In this document: positions 9,001-15,436 of the stretch, piece by piece
How the letters are laid out: each line of letters opens with the position of its first letter
Numbering within the stretch: position 1 is the stretch's first letter
Notes under the pieces: model-generated
Databases searched by the model: none
What the model saw: only the letters and a program-made list of their open reading frames with translations
Told to the model about the DNA's origin: nothing
Program-made: the position numbers and the translations under genes
DNA from: Lachnospiraceae bacterium
Lineage (GTDB): Bacteria > Bacillota > Clostridia > Lachnospirales > Lachnospiraceae
NCBI GenBank assembly: GCA_022799355.1
Contig: JAAWOG010000001.1
Coordinates: 51,639 to 115,638, forward strand
Reading direction: 5' to 3'
DNA length: 64,000 nt

Positions 9001-9295
9001 TATCCTCATAAAATTCCAGCGCAACATGTGCGCTGATAGCACCCGTCCGCTCATAAGGCCTGTTCTCTTTTCCCGTCTTACAGCGTATATAGCCCGTCAG
9101 CTTCCTCTTTCCGTTTTCATGGGCAGCCTTGTTGAAATAATTTGCGGTGCAGGTGACCACAAACTGGATCGCATCCAAAAGGGTAGACTTTCCGGCCCCG
9201 TTTTCCCCGGAAAGAAGCGTAGACGCTCCGAACTCTATGGTGGTATTGATGAAACGGTGCCAGTTAATCAGCTTCACTCTCGTCAGCGTCTTCAT
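6053..9295 (-). CDS. jetC: Wadjet protein JetC (SMC/MukB-like ATPase)
   Basis: The 1080-residue SMC-like ATPase has Walker A GENGAGKS at residues 30-37, then long heptad-rich coiled-coil arms around a central hinge-like segment. Near the C-terminus are the ABC signature EEKSGGETQTPF and Walker B IGLVMFDEAFNNMDDER. In Wadjet, JetABC form a condensin-like motor that extrudes DNA loops and measures plasmid size before JetD cuts. It overlaps jetB by 32 bp and jetD by 14 bp. An AAGGAG site precedes the ATG. All ATPase motifs look functional. Confidence 0.95.
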   Translation of the reverse strand: MKTLTRVKLINWHRFINTTIEFGASTLLSGENGAGKSTLLDAIQFVVTCTANYFNKAAHENGKRKLTGYIRCKTGKENRPYERTGAISAHVALEFYEDSKKQYFVVGAVIDSASEGQETTVRYLMDHTRFTEDMFFEGKIPRSITKFRGANSGKIKMWCKTGIEAKKMIKTRFGRIEDKFFTLIPKALAFRPIDDIKDFVYSYVLDEKEVNIDILRENVRTYQELEKTLDSVKRRIAKLEIIEGHHAQVLDGLAKDRMYDYFLQRAEADILGERFSETKSQMRMERYRLEQQEKKIKKTEEEKNERQQIRDALMAELAKDDDFLALDGQKKELQKLQETLEEQAEERKELLASVKISRGQATRLLSLKDVDPCFREYEKILNHLEAQEDLSEVKFLTQKIVARKKQMYDKNQIESAKLQVQWNDRKTKRLELDKRIEQLKQKKLTYPEEVVKVRQAIEEEFARIGRKPEPRILCELLEIADEQWRNAVEGYLNTQRFYILVEPENFDIALGVYDRLREGKKAYGVGLVNTRKLEKYAEAPAGTLAAAVSSKNRYAGQFANMILGKVYMCNHYSELKNYPVSITKECMKYQNHVASAIKPAIFETPFIGRNAVRVQLEQAVKEREQISEEINGLEEQLRAFAQLTDALSVDADIDIQYRLDVLVKIRNIRAGIDKCKKNIATLEKNATMIQKQIQLQTLETLISELDLQLGKWNQEKGRYEQKLEDYKQEMERLQAERALKQEAVVRLGAAAGDMLPAWNRDYEKQTEDKSFDQFRDNFARRKKANATTTDHARTNMVNAMVSYKTEHDFGAAPSMEGYPDFADVYERLCTSELLDYEEKVQSARQAAEEEFREQFLAKLQENMKQAQNEFKELNKALRDIIFSNEKYEFLYLPSKRYRQYYEMIMDDFNAIQGESIFSGLFHENHKEVIDELFEKLALDNENSAQALDEFTDYRTYMDYDIKIVHSDGSYSYYSKVCEEKSGGETQTPFYVTVAASFVQLYGNNIGGEAIGLVMFDEAFNNMDDERIGGVLEFLRRLPLQIIIAAPPDKIQYISPSVEETLLVMTDEKVSFVERYHNGAV

Positions 9296-9878
9296 CCGTC
9301 TTTGCTCCTTTTCTGTAGATCTCTAATTTTTCATAAGCCTGTTTGATATCTTCCACCCGCACGGCCATCAGGATGGAATCAAAAATCAATATTCTGGCGT
9401 CCTCATTCTCCAGATTCCTGTCCAGTATTTCGATGAGCTGAAACCGTCTGAACAGGCTCAAGGCATTTCTCATCGTCGTCTTATCGATCAGCTTGTCCCG
9501 GATCTTCAGGCTTATAAATTTTTCATGGATATCCCCCAGATTAATAATCACCTCATCGGCTGCGGACAGTTCCCGCTTCTTCTCATCAAATAACACACGC
9601 AGGATCAGCAGAATAACAGACTCGTACAGCTTCAGATTCAGTCTGTTAAAATTCTGCGGATTTGTCAGCTGAACCACGCCGTATTCCTCGTTGATCTCCA
9701 GCCGGTATCCCAGCACAGACAGATATTCCGCCATTTCCGCTTTATGTTTGAGAACAAAATAATAGTCGGATCTGGCCGTAATGTTCCCTTTGCACAAAAA
9801 ACAGGTGCCGAGCAGCTTATTACATACTCTCACAAAATTATCCTTATCCCTCTGCAACATCCCTTCCAATAAATCCAT
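9264..9878 (-). CDS. jetB: Wadjet protein JetB (MukE-like, DUF4194)
   Basis: A 204-residue protein in the position and size of JetB, the kite/MukE-like subunit that binds the JetC ATPase heads and JetA. The sequence has the winged-helix-like pattern of the family, with VVQLTNPQNFNRLNLKLYES and then DKTTMRNALSLFRRFQLIEI. It begins 25 bp after jetA, with GGGAAAGG upstream of its ATG, and its 3' end overlaps jetC. The tail is acidic (DEDADESEAD). Function follows from operon context and family length. Confidence 0.9.
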   Translation of the reverse strand: MDLLEGMLQRDKDNFVRVCNKLLGTCFLCKGNITARSDYYFVLKHKAEMAEYLSVLGYRLEINEEYGVVQLTNPQNFNRLNLKLYESVILLILRVLFDEKKRELSAADEVIINLGDIHEKFISLKIRDKLIDKTTMRNALSLFRRFQLIEILDRNLENEDARILIFDSILMAVRVEDIKQAYEKLEIYRKGAKTDEDADESEAD

Positions 9879-9903
9879 ACGAAGTACCTTTCCCCTTCCC
9901 CTG

Positions 9904-11283
9904 TTATCCTTTCAGGCGGACCACAAAGTCTTTAAACCGATAACCGTTTATCTCTTTATCGCTCTTTAATTCAATCGTATAGTCCATGTTTTTCCGCTGG
10001 CCGTACAGTCTGATATAAATAATCTTTACAAAATCTTCCGTATCTCTCAGCGGAAACTGCGACGCAGAAAGTTCCCTCTTCTCTCCCAGCTGCTCTCTGA
10101 CATAGGCGTTGATCTTTGCAACACTCAACACTTTCTGCATTTTCTCCGCCATTCTGCACAGTTTCATCTGCCGCATTACAAGATCCGGCTCCGCATCCGT
10201 GACCTCTCCCGGGTTAAACTCTTTTCTCCCCTCCACCGGTGCATAAAAAGACCTCTCATCCAGAAAACCGACGCTGTAAATACGGATCAGTTCCTCCAGA
10301 AAATCTATCCGGTAGACGCCGCCGGGATTCATCTGCTCCTCAGTGATTTTTTCATTGATCCCGATCAGGATCTCTTTGATCTGCCCCCTGACATCCTCGC
10401 TTCCCGTCAGCATAAAACGCGCGCGATTCACCGCCGATCGCTGGTACTGGGTATTTTTTTGATTGATCTCTCTCAGAATGTCATCCATATTCTGAAAGGC
10501 GTCTATGATACTGTGAAGATAATGATAGACCAGTTCTTCTGCGGCTTCCTTTGAAATTTCCTTGATGCCGGCAATCTCCGCCGCCGTTTTATCCACATAA
10601 GTTTTACTTCGGCTTTTGTTTTCCAACCGCTCTATGATCTCCGGCCTGAATTTTGATACGTTATCGGAAGTTAAAAGTCTGTGATATGCTCTGTCCACGA
10701 TATTCGTGATATAGTCGTTGAACAGGGCGTCCATAATCTGAGCCACCGTTTTGTGCCTTGTCAGGTCATCGATATAATGCTTGATTCCGGAATTCAAGTT
10801 CTTTAATCCCGTAATCAGCAGATCCGTATTTTCGAGAATCTGCATAAGCACTACGCCGGGATGGTCCGTGCTGCTGCGCACCAGACTGTAAATCGTATAA
10901 ATATATCCCTGATATTCGATCTGCTTTCCTTCTGCGATCTCCAGAAGCGTCCGGATAATTTTAACCGCATACTCTTTAAAATTGACTCTCTGCACATAGC
11001 TTTTATCTGTTTCAATCTCTATCCAGCCATAATGCTCCAACCGCCTGAGCATAAAATTCGCCTTGCCCCGGCTGTCCGTCCCCTCCAGTTCCTCCTCCGC
11101 AAGATCCGCCGCATTGGCCTGTTCAAAATAATACTGCAGCTCATCCGCCAGCACATCCCGTTCCACGCCAAAGGAAAGCTGGTTGTTCATAATGGAAAAC
11201 AGCCTGCAGATACATTCCCAATATACCCGTTTATTTGGAGATGCCAATGGCACAAAAAAACTGTCTGATATGATATCGAACAT
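9904..11283 (-). CDS. jetA: Wadjet protein JetA (MukF/kleisin-like)
   Basis: The 459-residue protein begins MFDIISDSFFVPLASPNKRVYW, the typical JetA N-terminus. The ATG at 11283 is preferred over the upstream TTG because GGAAAGG sits 6 bases before it. That ribosome site lies in a short palindrome GGAAAG-G-CTTTCC that could limit translation. JetA is the kleisin-like bridge of the Wadjet condensin. The first gene of the jetABCD operon, it has a promoter about 90 bp upstream shared with the cassette ends. Gene order A-B-C-D and sizes fit type I Wadjet. Confidence 0.92.
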   Translation of the reverse strand: MFDIISDSFFVPLASPNKRVYWECICRLFSIMNNQLSFGVERDVLADELQYYFEQANAADLAEEELEGTDSRGKANFMLRRLEHYGWIEIETDKSYVQRVNFKEYAVKIIRTLLEIAEGKQIEYQGYIYTIYSLVRSSTDHPGVVLMQILENTDLLITGLKNLNSGIKHYIDDLTRHKTVAQIMDALFNDYITNIVDRAYHRLLTSDNVSKFRPEIIERLENKSRSKTYVDKTAAEIAGIKEISKEAAEELVYHYLHSIIDAFQNMDDILREINQKNTQYQRSAVNRARFMLTGSEDVRGQIKEILIGINEKITEEQMNPGGVYRIDFLEELIRIYSVGFLDERSFYAPVEGRKEFNPGEVTDAEPDLVMRQMKLCRMAEKMQKVLSVAKINAYVREQLGEKRELSASQFPLRDTEDFVKIIYIRLYGQRKNMDYTIELKSDKEINGYRFKDFVVRLKG

Positions 11284-11340
11284 GGAAAGCCTTTCCAAAA
11301 TATCGCTTTTTTCTTTCCATTACAACATTTATTCGGATAT

Positions 11341-11403
11341 ATGTCAACATTGTTGTCACACAAGAGGCACCATGCTATACCCTTTGTGGTAGATTATTGT
11401 CAA
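11341..11403 (-). promoter_or_regulatory. Predicted jet operon promoter, shortened third copy of the cassette-end motif
   Basis: On the minus strand TTGACA (11398-11403), an 18-bp spacer and TATAGC (11374-11379) point at jetA. The block GCTATACCC..TGTGGTAG and then ATTATTGTCAAGT matches the left ends at 1266-1296 and 4550-4580. A second half-site TGTCAACATTGTTGTCACA (11343-11361) matches the outer repeat of those ends, but the 60-bp AT-rich spacer is missing. CACAA/TTGTG arms flank the -10 box. It lies exactly between the AT-rich KilA-N gene and the GC-richer Wadjet genes. Confidence 0.6.
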
Positions 11404-11421
11404 GTAAGAACTAAATATTTT

Positions 11422-12258
11422 TCACTCAATCAACTTTATTTGCTCCGCCGTATTAAGAATATTCAACTGATACTCTGCAATTTCTTCTAAAATATGGAAT
11501 CTTTCTACCTTATTTCTGCCTTCACGGATCATTTGTGCATTATGTGTTTCTAAATTAGACAAAACTGTAAGTTCATTTATTGAAGCAAAATCTCTTACAT
11601 TGTTCTTTTTTGCCAATTCGGGATTTTTATCCCGCCATGCTTTGGCCGTAAATCCAAATAATGCAACGTTCAAAATATCCGCTTCTTCTGCGTATGCTAA
11701 CCACTTCAGATTCTCTTTATAATTTCCTGCCGGAATTAGGTAATTTTTAACTGCATCTGTTTGAATCAAATAATTATTTTTGGACAAAAATCTTTTTGCA
11801 TCCCACTCAATTTTCTCTGCATCATTCTCCGCTTCTTTCAGTCTCTGAAATTCTTTGATTAAGTATAACTTAAAAATGGGACTAATCGCTGAAGCAAATT
11901 CAAATGCAATATCTTTATGCGCATACGTTCCGCCAAATTTTCCACGTTTCACAAATAAGCCTATCGCTTCGGTCTTTTCAATCCATTCTGAAACGCTCAA
12001 CACAAATGTATGTAAACCTGCTTCGCTTTTAAAGTGGTCGAATTCGACCACTTTAAAAGCGGGATTATAAATCTGTTCCCATGCACCCAAAAATTCCAAA
12101 GTCGTTCTGTTTCTCATCCAATTTTTTACAACATCTGCTCCTCTAGACTCGCCGACTTTGGCTTTTGCAATATCAGTAATGCAAATATAATCGTCAAAAT
12201 TTTCCTCTGAAACAGTAATATTGATATTTTGTACCACGATTACTTTATTTTTCCCCAT
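11422..12258 (-). CDS. KilA-N domain protein
   Basis: The 278-residue protein has an N-terminal KilA-N-type DNA-binding domain: ICITDIAKAK, then VVKNWMRNRTTLEFLGAWE, NPAFKVVEFD, and GGTYAHKDIAFEFASAISP near residue 115-130. This fold is common in phage and mobile-element proteins and usually binds nucleic acid. The C-terminal half has no family I recognise. ATG at 12258 is preferred to the upstream GTG because AGAGG is 6 bases away. The gene is AT-rich compared with jetABCD. It contains a perfect 36-bp palindrome. Its position upstream of the Wadjet promoter allows a regulatory role, which is inference. Confidence 0.85.
   Translation of the reverse strand: MGKNKVIVVQNINITVSEENFDDYICITDIAKAKVGESRGADVVKNWMRNRTTLEFLGAWEQIYNPAFKVVEFDHFKSEAGLHTFVLSVSEWIEKTEAIGLFVKRGKFGGTYAHKDIAFEFASAISPIFKLYLIKEFQRLKEAENDAEKIEWDAKRFLSKNNYLIQTDAVKNYLIPAGNYKENLKWLAYAEEADILNVALFGFTAKAWRDKNPELAKKNNVRDFASINELTVLSNLETHNAQMIREGRNKVERFHILEEIAEYQLNILNTAEQIKLIE
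12025..12060. repeat. Perfect 36-bp palindrome inside the KilA-N gene
   Basis: GCTTTTAAAGTGGTCGAA is followed immediately by its exact reverse complement, with no loop and no mismatch. It is centred on GAATTC and lies within coding sequence for AFKVVEFDHFKS. Such symmetry is not required by the encoded peptide. It could be an operator bound by the KilA-N protein itself, a recombination site or a cruciform. Confidence 0.95.
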
Positions 12259-12330
12259 CCTTTTCCTCTCGTACAGCACTGATTAAGATTTTATTTCTTA
12301 ACCTCCCTAAAGTACCTCTTTTGAATTTTT

Positions 12331-12415
12331 CCTGACTTTAGATTAACATATTTTCACTATATTCACAAGTAAAATTATTATTTATTATGATTTAGACCTC
12401 CTCTCATCCCCACCA
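12331..12415. repeat. Conserved right end of cassette B
   Basis: This stretch matches 4343-4427, beginning CCTGACTTTAGATTAACATA, and runs to the stop codon of the intact subtilase gene. A weak inverted repeat (CTAAAGT at 12307 / ACTTTAG at 12335) sits where cassette A has its strong hairpin. The 12280-12415 gap holds no gene. Confidence 0.7.
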
Positions 12416-12466
12416 CTACACCCTCAGCGCCTCAAACGCCTGCTGCAGATTCAGTTTCCCATACCC
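12416..12466 (-). repeat. Subtilase 3'-end core, copy 3 (inside the intact gene)
   Basis: These are the last 16 codons and stop (GYGKLNLQQAFEALRV) of the complete subtilase gene, the sequence that recurs at 1144-1194 and 4428-4478. Beyond the first Gly codon the three copies share nothing on the gene side. It is the presumed attachment site on the host-gene side of the island. Confidence 0.75.
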
Positions 12467-14197
12467 CCACCTCCTATCCGGATACTCCACTCCCGCCTCC
12501 TTCGACGCTCCTCTCTGCAGGTAGCTCTTAACTTCTCTCCCTTTGATAAACACATCATTCTCCCTTACGATCGCCCACTCCAGAAACTGCGCCACCGCGC
12601 CTGCGGTGATAGCGGCTGACATACTGCTGCCGGTCACGGTAAAGCTGCCCAGATTCCCCATACTCTCCGCGCCGTCAGGTCCCGGCAACGCCACCGGAGC
12701 TCTGCCGGGCACCGGGACATCTACACCCGGAGCCGAAAGGTCCGGTTTGATCTGTCCATCCACCGCAAATCCCCTGCCGCTGTCTCCCCAGAATGCACCG
12801 GTCTCATCCGCATAAGTCGAAGCAGTGATAACCTCCTGGGCATAAGCCGGCTCTGTCAGCGTGATCTCCGGATCAGGCTGCAAAAAGTAAACCTCTCCCC
12901 CAAGAAAACTCTTTACCGGCAGCCACATATGGAAAGAACCCGCATTCCGCATCTTAATACGCCAGAGCCCCGGTGTAGGATTCTCAAAACGCAGTACCAT
13001 CAGCGTTCTGCCGGAGCTCTGCTCTGCCAGTTCCGCCTCCACATAGACCACCGTGTTCTCAAAAATAAAATTGATCCGCTTGGTACCGCTCACGATACTG
13101 CTCAGCACCGCGGTGCTCTCCCCTCCCGGTGATACAAGAATAATGGCAAATATCTCCGGTATGCTGCCCCAGATCTCCAGGGTAAACCCGTTTACCCCTT
13201 CCCCGCTCCGCAGCTCCACATCCCTGTCACCGCTTCCGCTGAAATGTCCCGCCTGATTCCCTTCGTTTCCGCCGCATACCACAACTGCCCGGCTGCGCTG
13301 CAGCGCTATATTATTCAAAAACTCCGAAAACAGAGAAGTCCCGTCGTGTGGCCCCATACTGCTTCCCATCCCCAGACAATATACAAGAGGTTTCTGAAAA
13401 GGCTCACAATAACTGTCCATAAAACGATATCCCAGCATAAGATCCGTTTCACTGTACGCCTGAGCCCCCTCCGCTATATAATAAAACTGCCTGAGTTCCT
13501 CGCCCGCCTGTCTGCATTTTACGATAACATATTCCGCATTGATTGCGCCGCCGTATACTTCATCCCCCACTTTGCCGCCGGCAGCCCCTGCCACGGCACT
13601 GCCATGCCCCGTTTCATCCCGGCTCGGCACTTTCATAAACGGATTTTCACTTCCAAGTGCCTCATTGATCTGTGCCTGCGTATAGACCGTCCCGAACGGA
13701 ACATCCATAGAACCCCGTTTTTTTATACTGTCATTATTCCAGCGTCTCATGCGATCCGCCATATTTTCATCCTGACTCCCGGAACCTGTTCCATAGGGAA
13801 TCGTCTGGTCCCAGATCGCCAGAATACGGCTGCTGCCATCCTCCCTGCGGAAAGCCGGCAATGTATAATCGATCCCTGAATCCGCAATGCCGATTATGAC
13901 ATTTTCTCCGGTCAGCGAGAGCGGAGGCTGCTGTACCTGCAGAATACCGGACTTTAAAAGCGGAAATGAGACATTCTGCATGGGGGCATATAATTTGGGC
14001 AAAAATCGATAAGTATAGTTTGTATACGATAATGATGCCAACAGACTTTTGTGGATAACCAGAGCCCCTAAAATATCACTGATCTTCATGTAGCAAAAGT
14101 CTGAAGACAGATTACCCATCTCCTCCTCCAGCGGCCAGAAGTCGAACAGGGCGCTGTAATAATCGTTACTGTAAATTCTTTCTTCACAAGAAGGCAT
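12416..14197 (-). CDS. Subtilisin-like S8 peptidase (Csp-like)
   Basis: The 593-residue S8 serine protease has all three catalytic motifs: Asp in IIGIADSGIDY, His in DETGHGSAVAG and Ser in VTGSSMSAAITAG. A long insert domain lies between His and Ser, as in the Csp-type subtilases of Clostridia. There is no obvious signal peptide, so it may act inside the cell or by non-classical export. The start at 14197 (MPSCEER) is chosen because GGAGG is 7 bases upstream; a longer frame upstream runs through the hairpin. Its 3' end appears to be the target used by the two defence cassettes, which leave the reading frame intact. Confidence 0.88.
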   Translation of the reverse strand: MPSCEERIYSNDYYSALFDFWPLEEEMGNLSSDFCYMKISDILGALVIHKSLLASLSYTNYTYRFLPKLYAPMQNVSFPLLKSGILQVQQPPLSLTGENVIIGIADSGIDYTLPAFRREDGSSRILAIWDQTIPYGTGSGSQDENMADRMRRWNNDSIKKRGSMDVPFGTVYTQAQINEALGSENPFMKVPSRDETGHGSAVAGAAGGKVGDEVYGGAINAEYVIVKCRQAGEELRQFYYIAEGAQAYSETDLMLGYRFMDSYCEPFQKPLVYCLGMGSSMGPHDGTSLFSEFLNNIALQRSRAVVVCGGNEGNQAGHFSGSGDRDVELRSGEGVNGFTLEIWGSIPEIFAIILVSPGGESTAVLSSIVSGTKRINFIFENTVVYVEAELAEQSSGRTLMVLRFENPTPGLWRIKMRNAGSFHMWLPVKSFLGGEVYFLQPDPEITLTEPAYAQEVITASTYADETGAFWGDSGRGFAVDGQIKPDLSAPGVDVPVPGRAPVALPGPDGAESMGNLGSFTVTGSSMSAAITAGAVAQFLEWAIVRENDVFIKGREVKSYLQRGASKEAGVEYPDRRWGYGKLNLQQAFEALRV

Positions 14198-14198
14198 A

Positions 14199-14247
14199 AA
14201 AAGGCCTCCGAAAGCACTTTTTTTACCATATGCTTTCGAAGGCTTTT
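14199..14247 (-). terminator. Hairpin covering the subtilase ribosome site
   Basis: TGCTTTCGAAGGCTTTT (14231-14247) pairs with 14199-14216 with one bulge and one mismatch, and a U-rich stretch follows on the minus strand. It can act as the intrinsic terminator of the upstream REC-HD gene. The descending arm contains GGAGG (14205-14209), the subtilase Shine-Dalgarno, so read-through transcripts would have that site hidden. Confidence 0.65.
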
Positions 14248-14313
14248 CTGTTCTTCGATCTCTCTGATATATCTGCGGCAATAACCGATTACTTCCCCGC
14301 TTTTACGCCGTTT

Positions 14314-15411
14314 TTAATTATCACAGTATTTCTTCACAATACTCTCAAACTCTTCCCTTGCCTCTGTAAATGCTTTTAGCAGTTTCTGAGAAAACGTACC
14401 GCTCTGACCGCTCATGACCATCTGATATGCTTTATCCGTATTATATGCCGCTTTGTAAATTCTCTTTGAAGTAAGCGCATCATAGACATCCACCAGAGAA
14501 ACAATCTGAGCCGCAATGCTGATTTCCTCTCCCTTCAGCTCATCAGGATAGCCGTTTCCGTCATATTTTTCATGATGATGTCTGGCGATATCATAGGCAT
14601 AATCACAAAATTCTTTATTCTCCAGATGGATCACCTTCTCTATAATCTCCGCGCCCTTTGTCGTGTGAGATTTGATCACATCATATTCATCCGCCGTCAG
14701 CTTACCGGCTTTCAGTATAATATTATCCGGAATCACAATTTTCCCTATATCATGCAGGCAGGATGCCCATCCGATCAGGTCGATCTTTTCCTCCGTCAGT
14801 TCATATTCCGGGTAGAGTTTCATAACACTCGTTCCCAGACAGAAAGTCAGTTCCCGAATCCTTTTTATATGCTGTTCCGACTCCAGATTCCTGAATTCCA
14901 CAATATTACTCAGGGATGTGATCAGAACTTCTTTTGTATGCCTCTGTTTTTCAGCCATGATCTTCAGCATGGCATTCTGCTTTTTCAGCTTTTCGGTCTG
15001 ATTTTTCACCATAACCTCGAGCTGCGTCCTGTACTGAAATACTTCAATGACATTATCCACAAGCTGTTTTACCACTTCGGGATGAAAAGGTTTTCTAATA
15101 AAACCGACAATACCATATTCGTACCCCTTTTTCTCATGCTCTGTTGTCTGTTCGTCCGTGAGCATCATAAATGGTATGCGGTTCATGAACCTTTTCTCTC
15201 TCAGCCCGCGCATCACCTGAAAATTCTCTCTGGCAGGTATCATAATATTTACGAGTACAACAGCTATGGATGCCACATGTTTTCTTAAAATATCAATTCC
15301 TTCTTTTTCATTGGAAACTGCCTGAATTTTATATTTATCCCGGAAAATCTCTGTCAGTTTTACACGGCTGTCGTCATCGTCTTCCACAATCAAAATCGTA
15401 TCTCGCGCCAT
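14314..15411 (-). CDS. Receiver-HD-GYP domain protein with altered phospho-acceptor
   Basis: Residues 1-125 form a CheY-like receiver with acidic pocket VEDDDD, Thr in MMLTDE and Lys in IRKPF. The phosphorylatable Asp is replaced by Asn (VLVNIMIP, Asn55), so it is probably a pseudo-receiver. After a coiled-coil linker (about 130-160) comes an HD-GYP domain with HDIGKIVIPD, then HHHEKYDGNGYP, the metal and GYP motifs of c-di-GMP phosphodiesterases. 365 residues. It is followed by the hairpin that precedes the subtilase gene. Likely a c-di-GMP or related signalling enzyme controlled by something other than receiver phosphorylation. Confidence 0.88.
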   Translation of the reverse strand: MARDTILIVEDDDDSRVKLTEIFRDKYKIQAVSNEKEGIDILRKHVASIAVVLVNIMIPARENFQVMRGLREKRFMNRIPFMMLTDEQTTEHEKKGYEYGIVGFIRKPFHPEVVKQLVDNVIEVFQYRTQLEVMVKNQTEKLKKQNAMLKIMAEKQRHTKEVLITSLSNIVEFRNLESEQHIKRIRELTFCLGTSVMKLYPEYELTEEKIDLIGWASCLHDIGKIVIPDNIILKAGKLTADEYDVIKSHTTKGAEIIEKVIHLENKEFCDYAYDIARHHHEKYDGNGYPDELKGEEISIAAQIVSLVDVYDALTSKRIYKAAYNTDKAYQMVMSGQSGTFSQKLLKAFTEAREEFESIVKKYCDN

Positions 15412-15436
15412 TTTGTGTTCCTGCCTCCCGCTCTTT

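Larger units (their letters stand above)
4479..12466. mobile_element. Defence cassette B (Wadjet and KilA-N)
   Basis: An 8-kb unit with the same left end, right end and core as cassette A, carrying jetABCD and the KilA-N gene. It may itself be composite. The KilA-N part is AT-rich, the Wadjet part is close to the host chromosome in composition, and a shortened copy of the end motif (11341-11403) sits at their junction. No recombinase gene was found. Confidence 0.6.

Noticed and set aside
6053..9295. Chromosomal MukB/SMC or SbcC instead of JetC
   Set aside because: The ordered overlap with jetA-, jetB- and jetD-type genes and the TOPRIM partner fit Wadjet and not housekeeping SMC or SbcCD.
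1195..12466. Prophage or conjugative element as explanation of the island
   Set aside because: No capsid, terminase, relaxase, type IV secretion or integrase genes are present; the only mobile-type genes are fragments.
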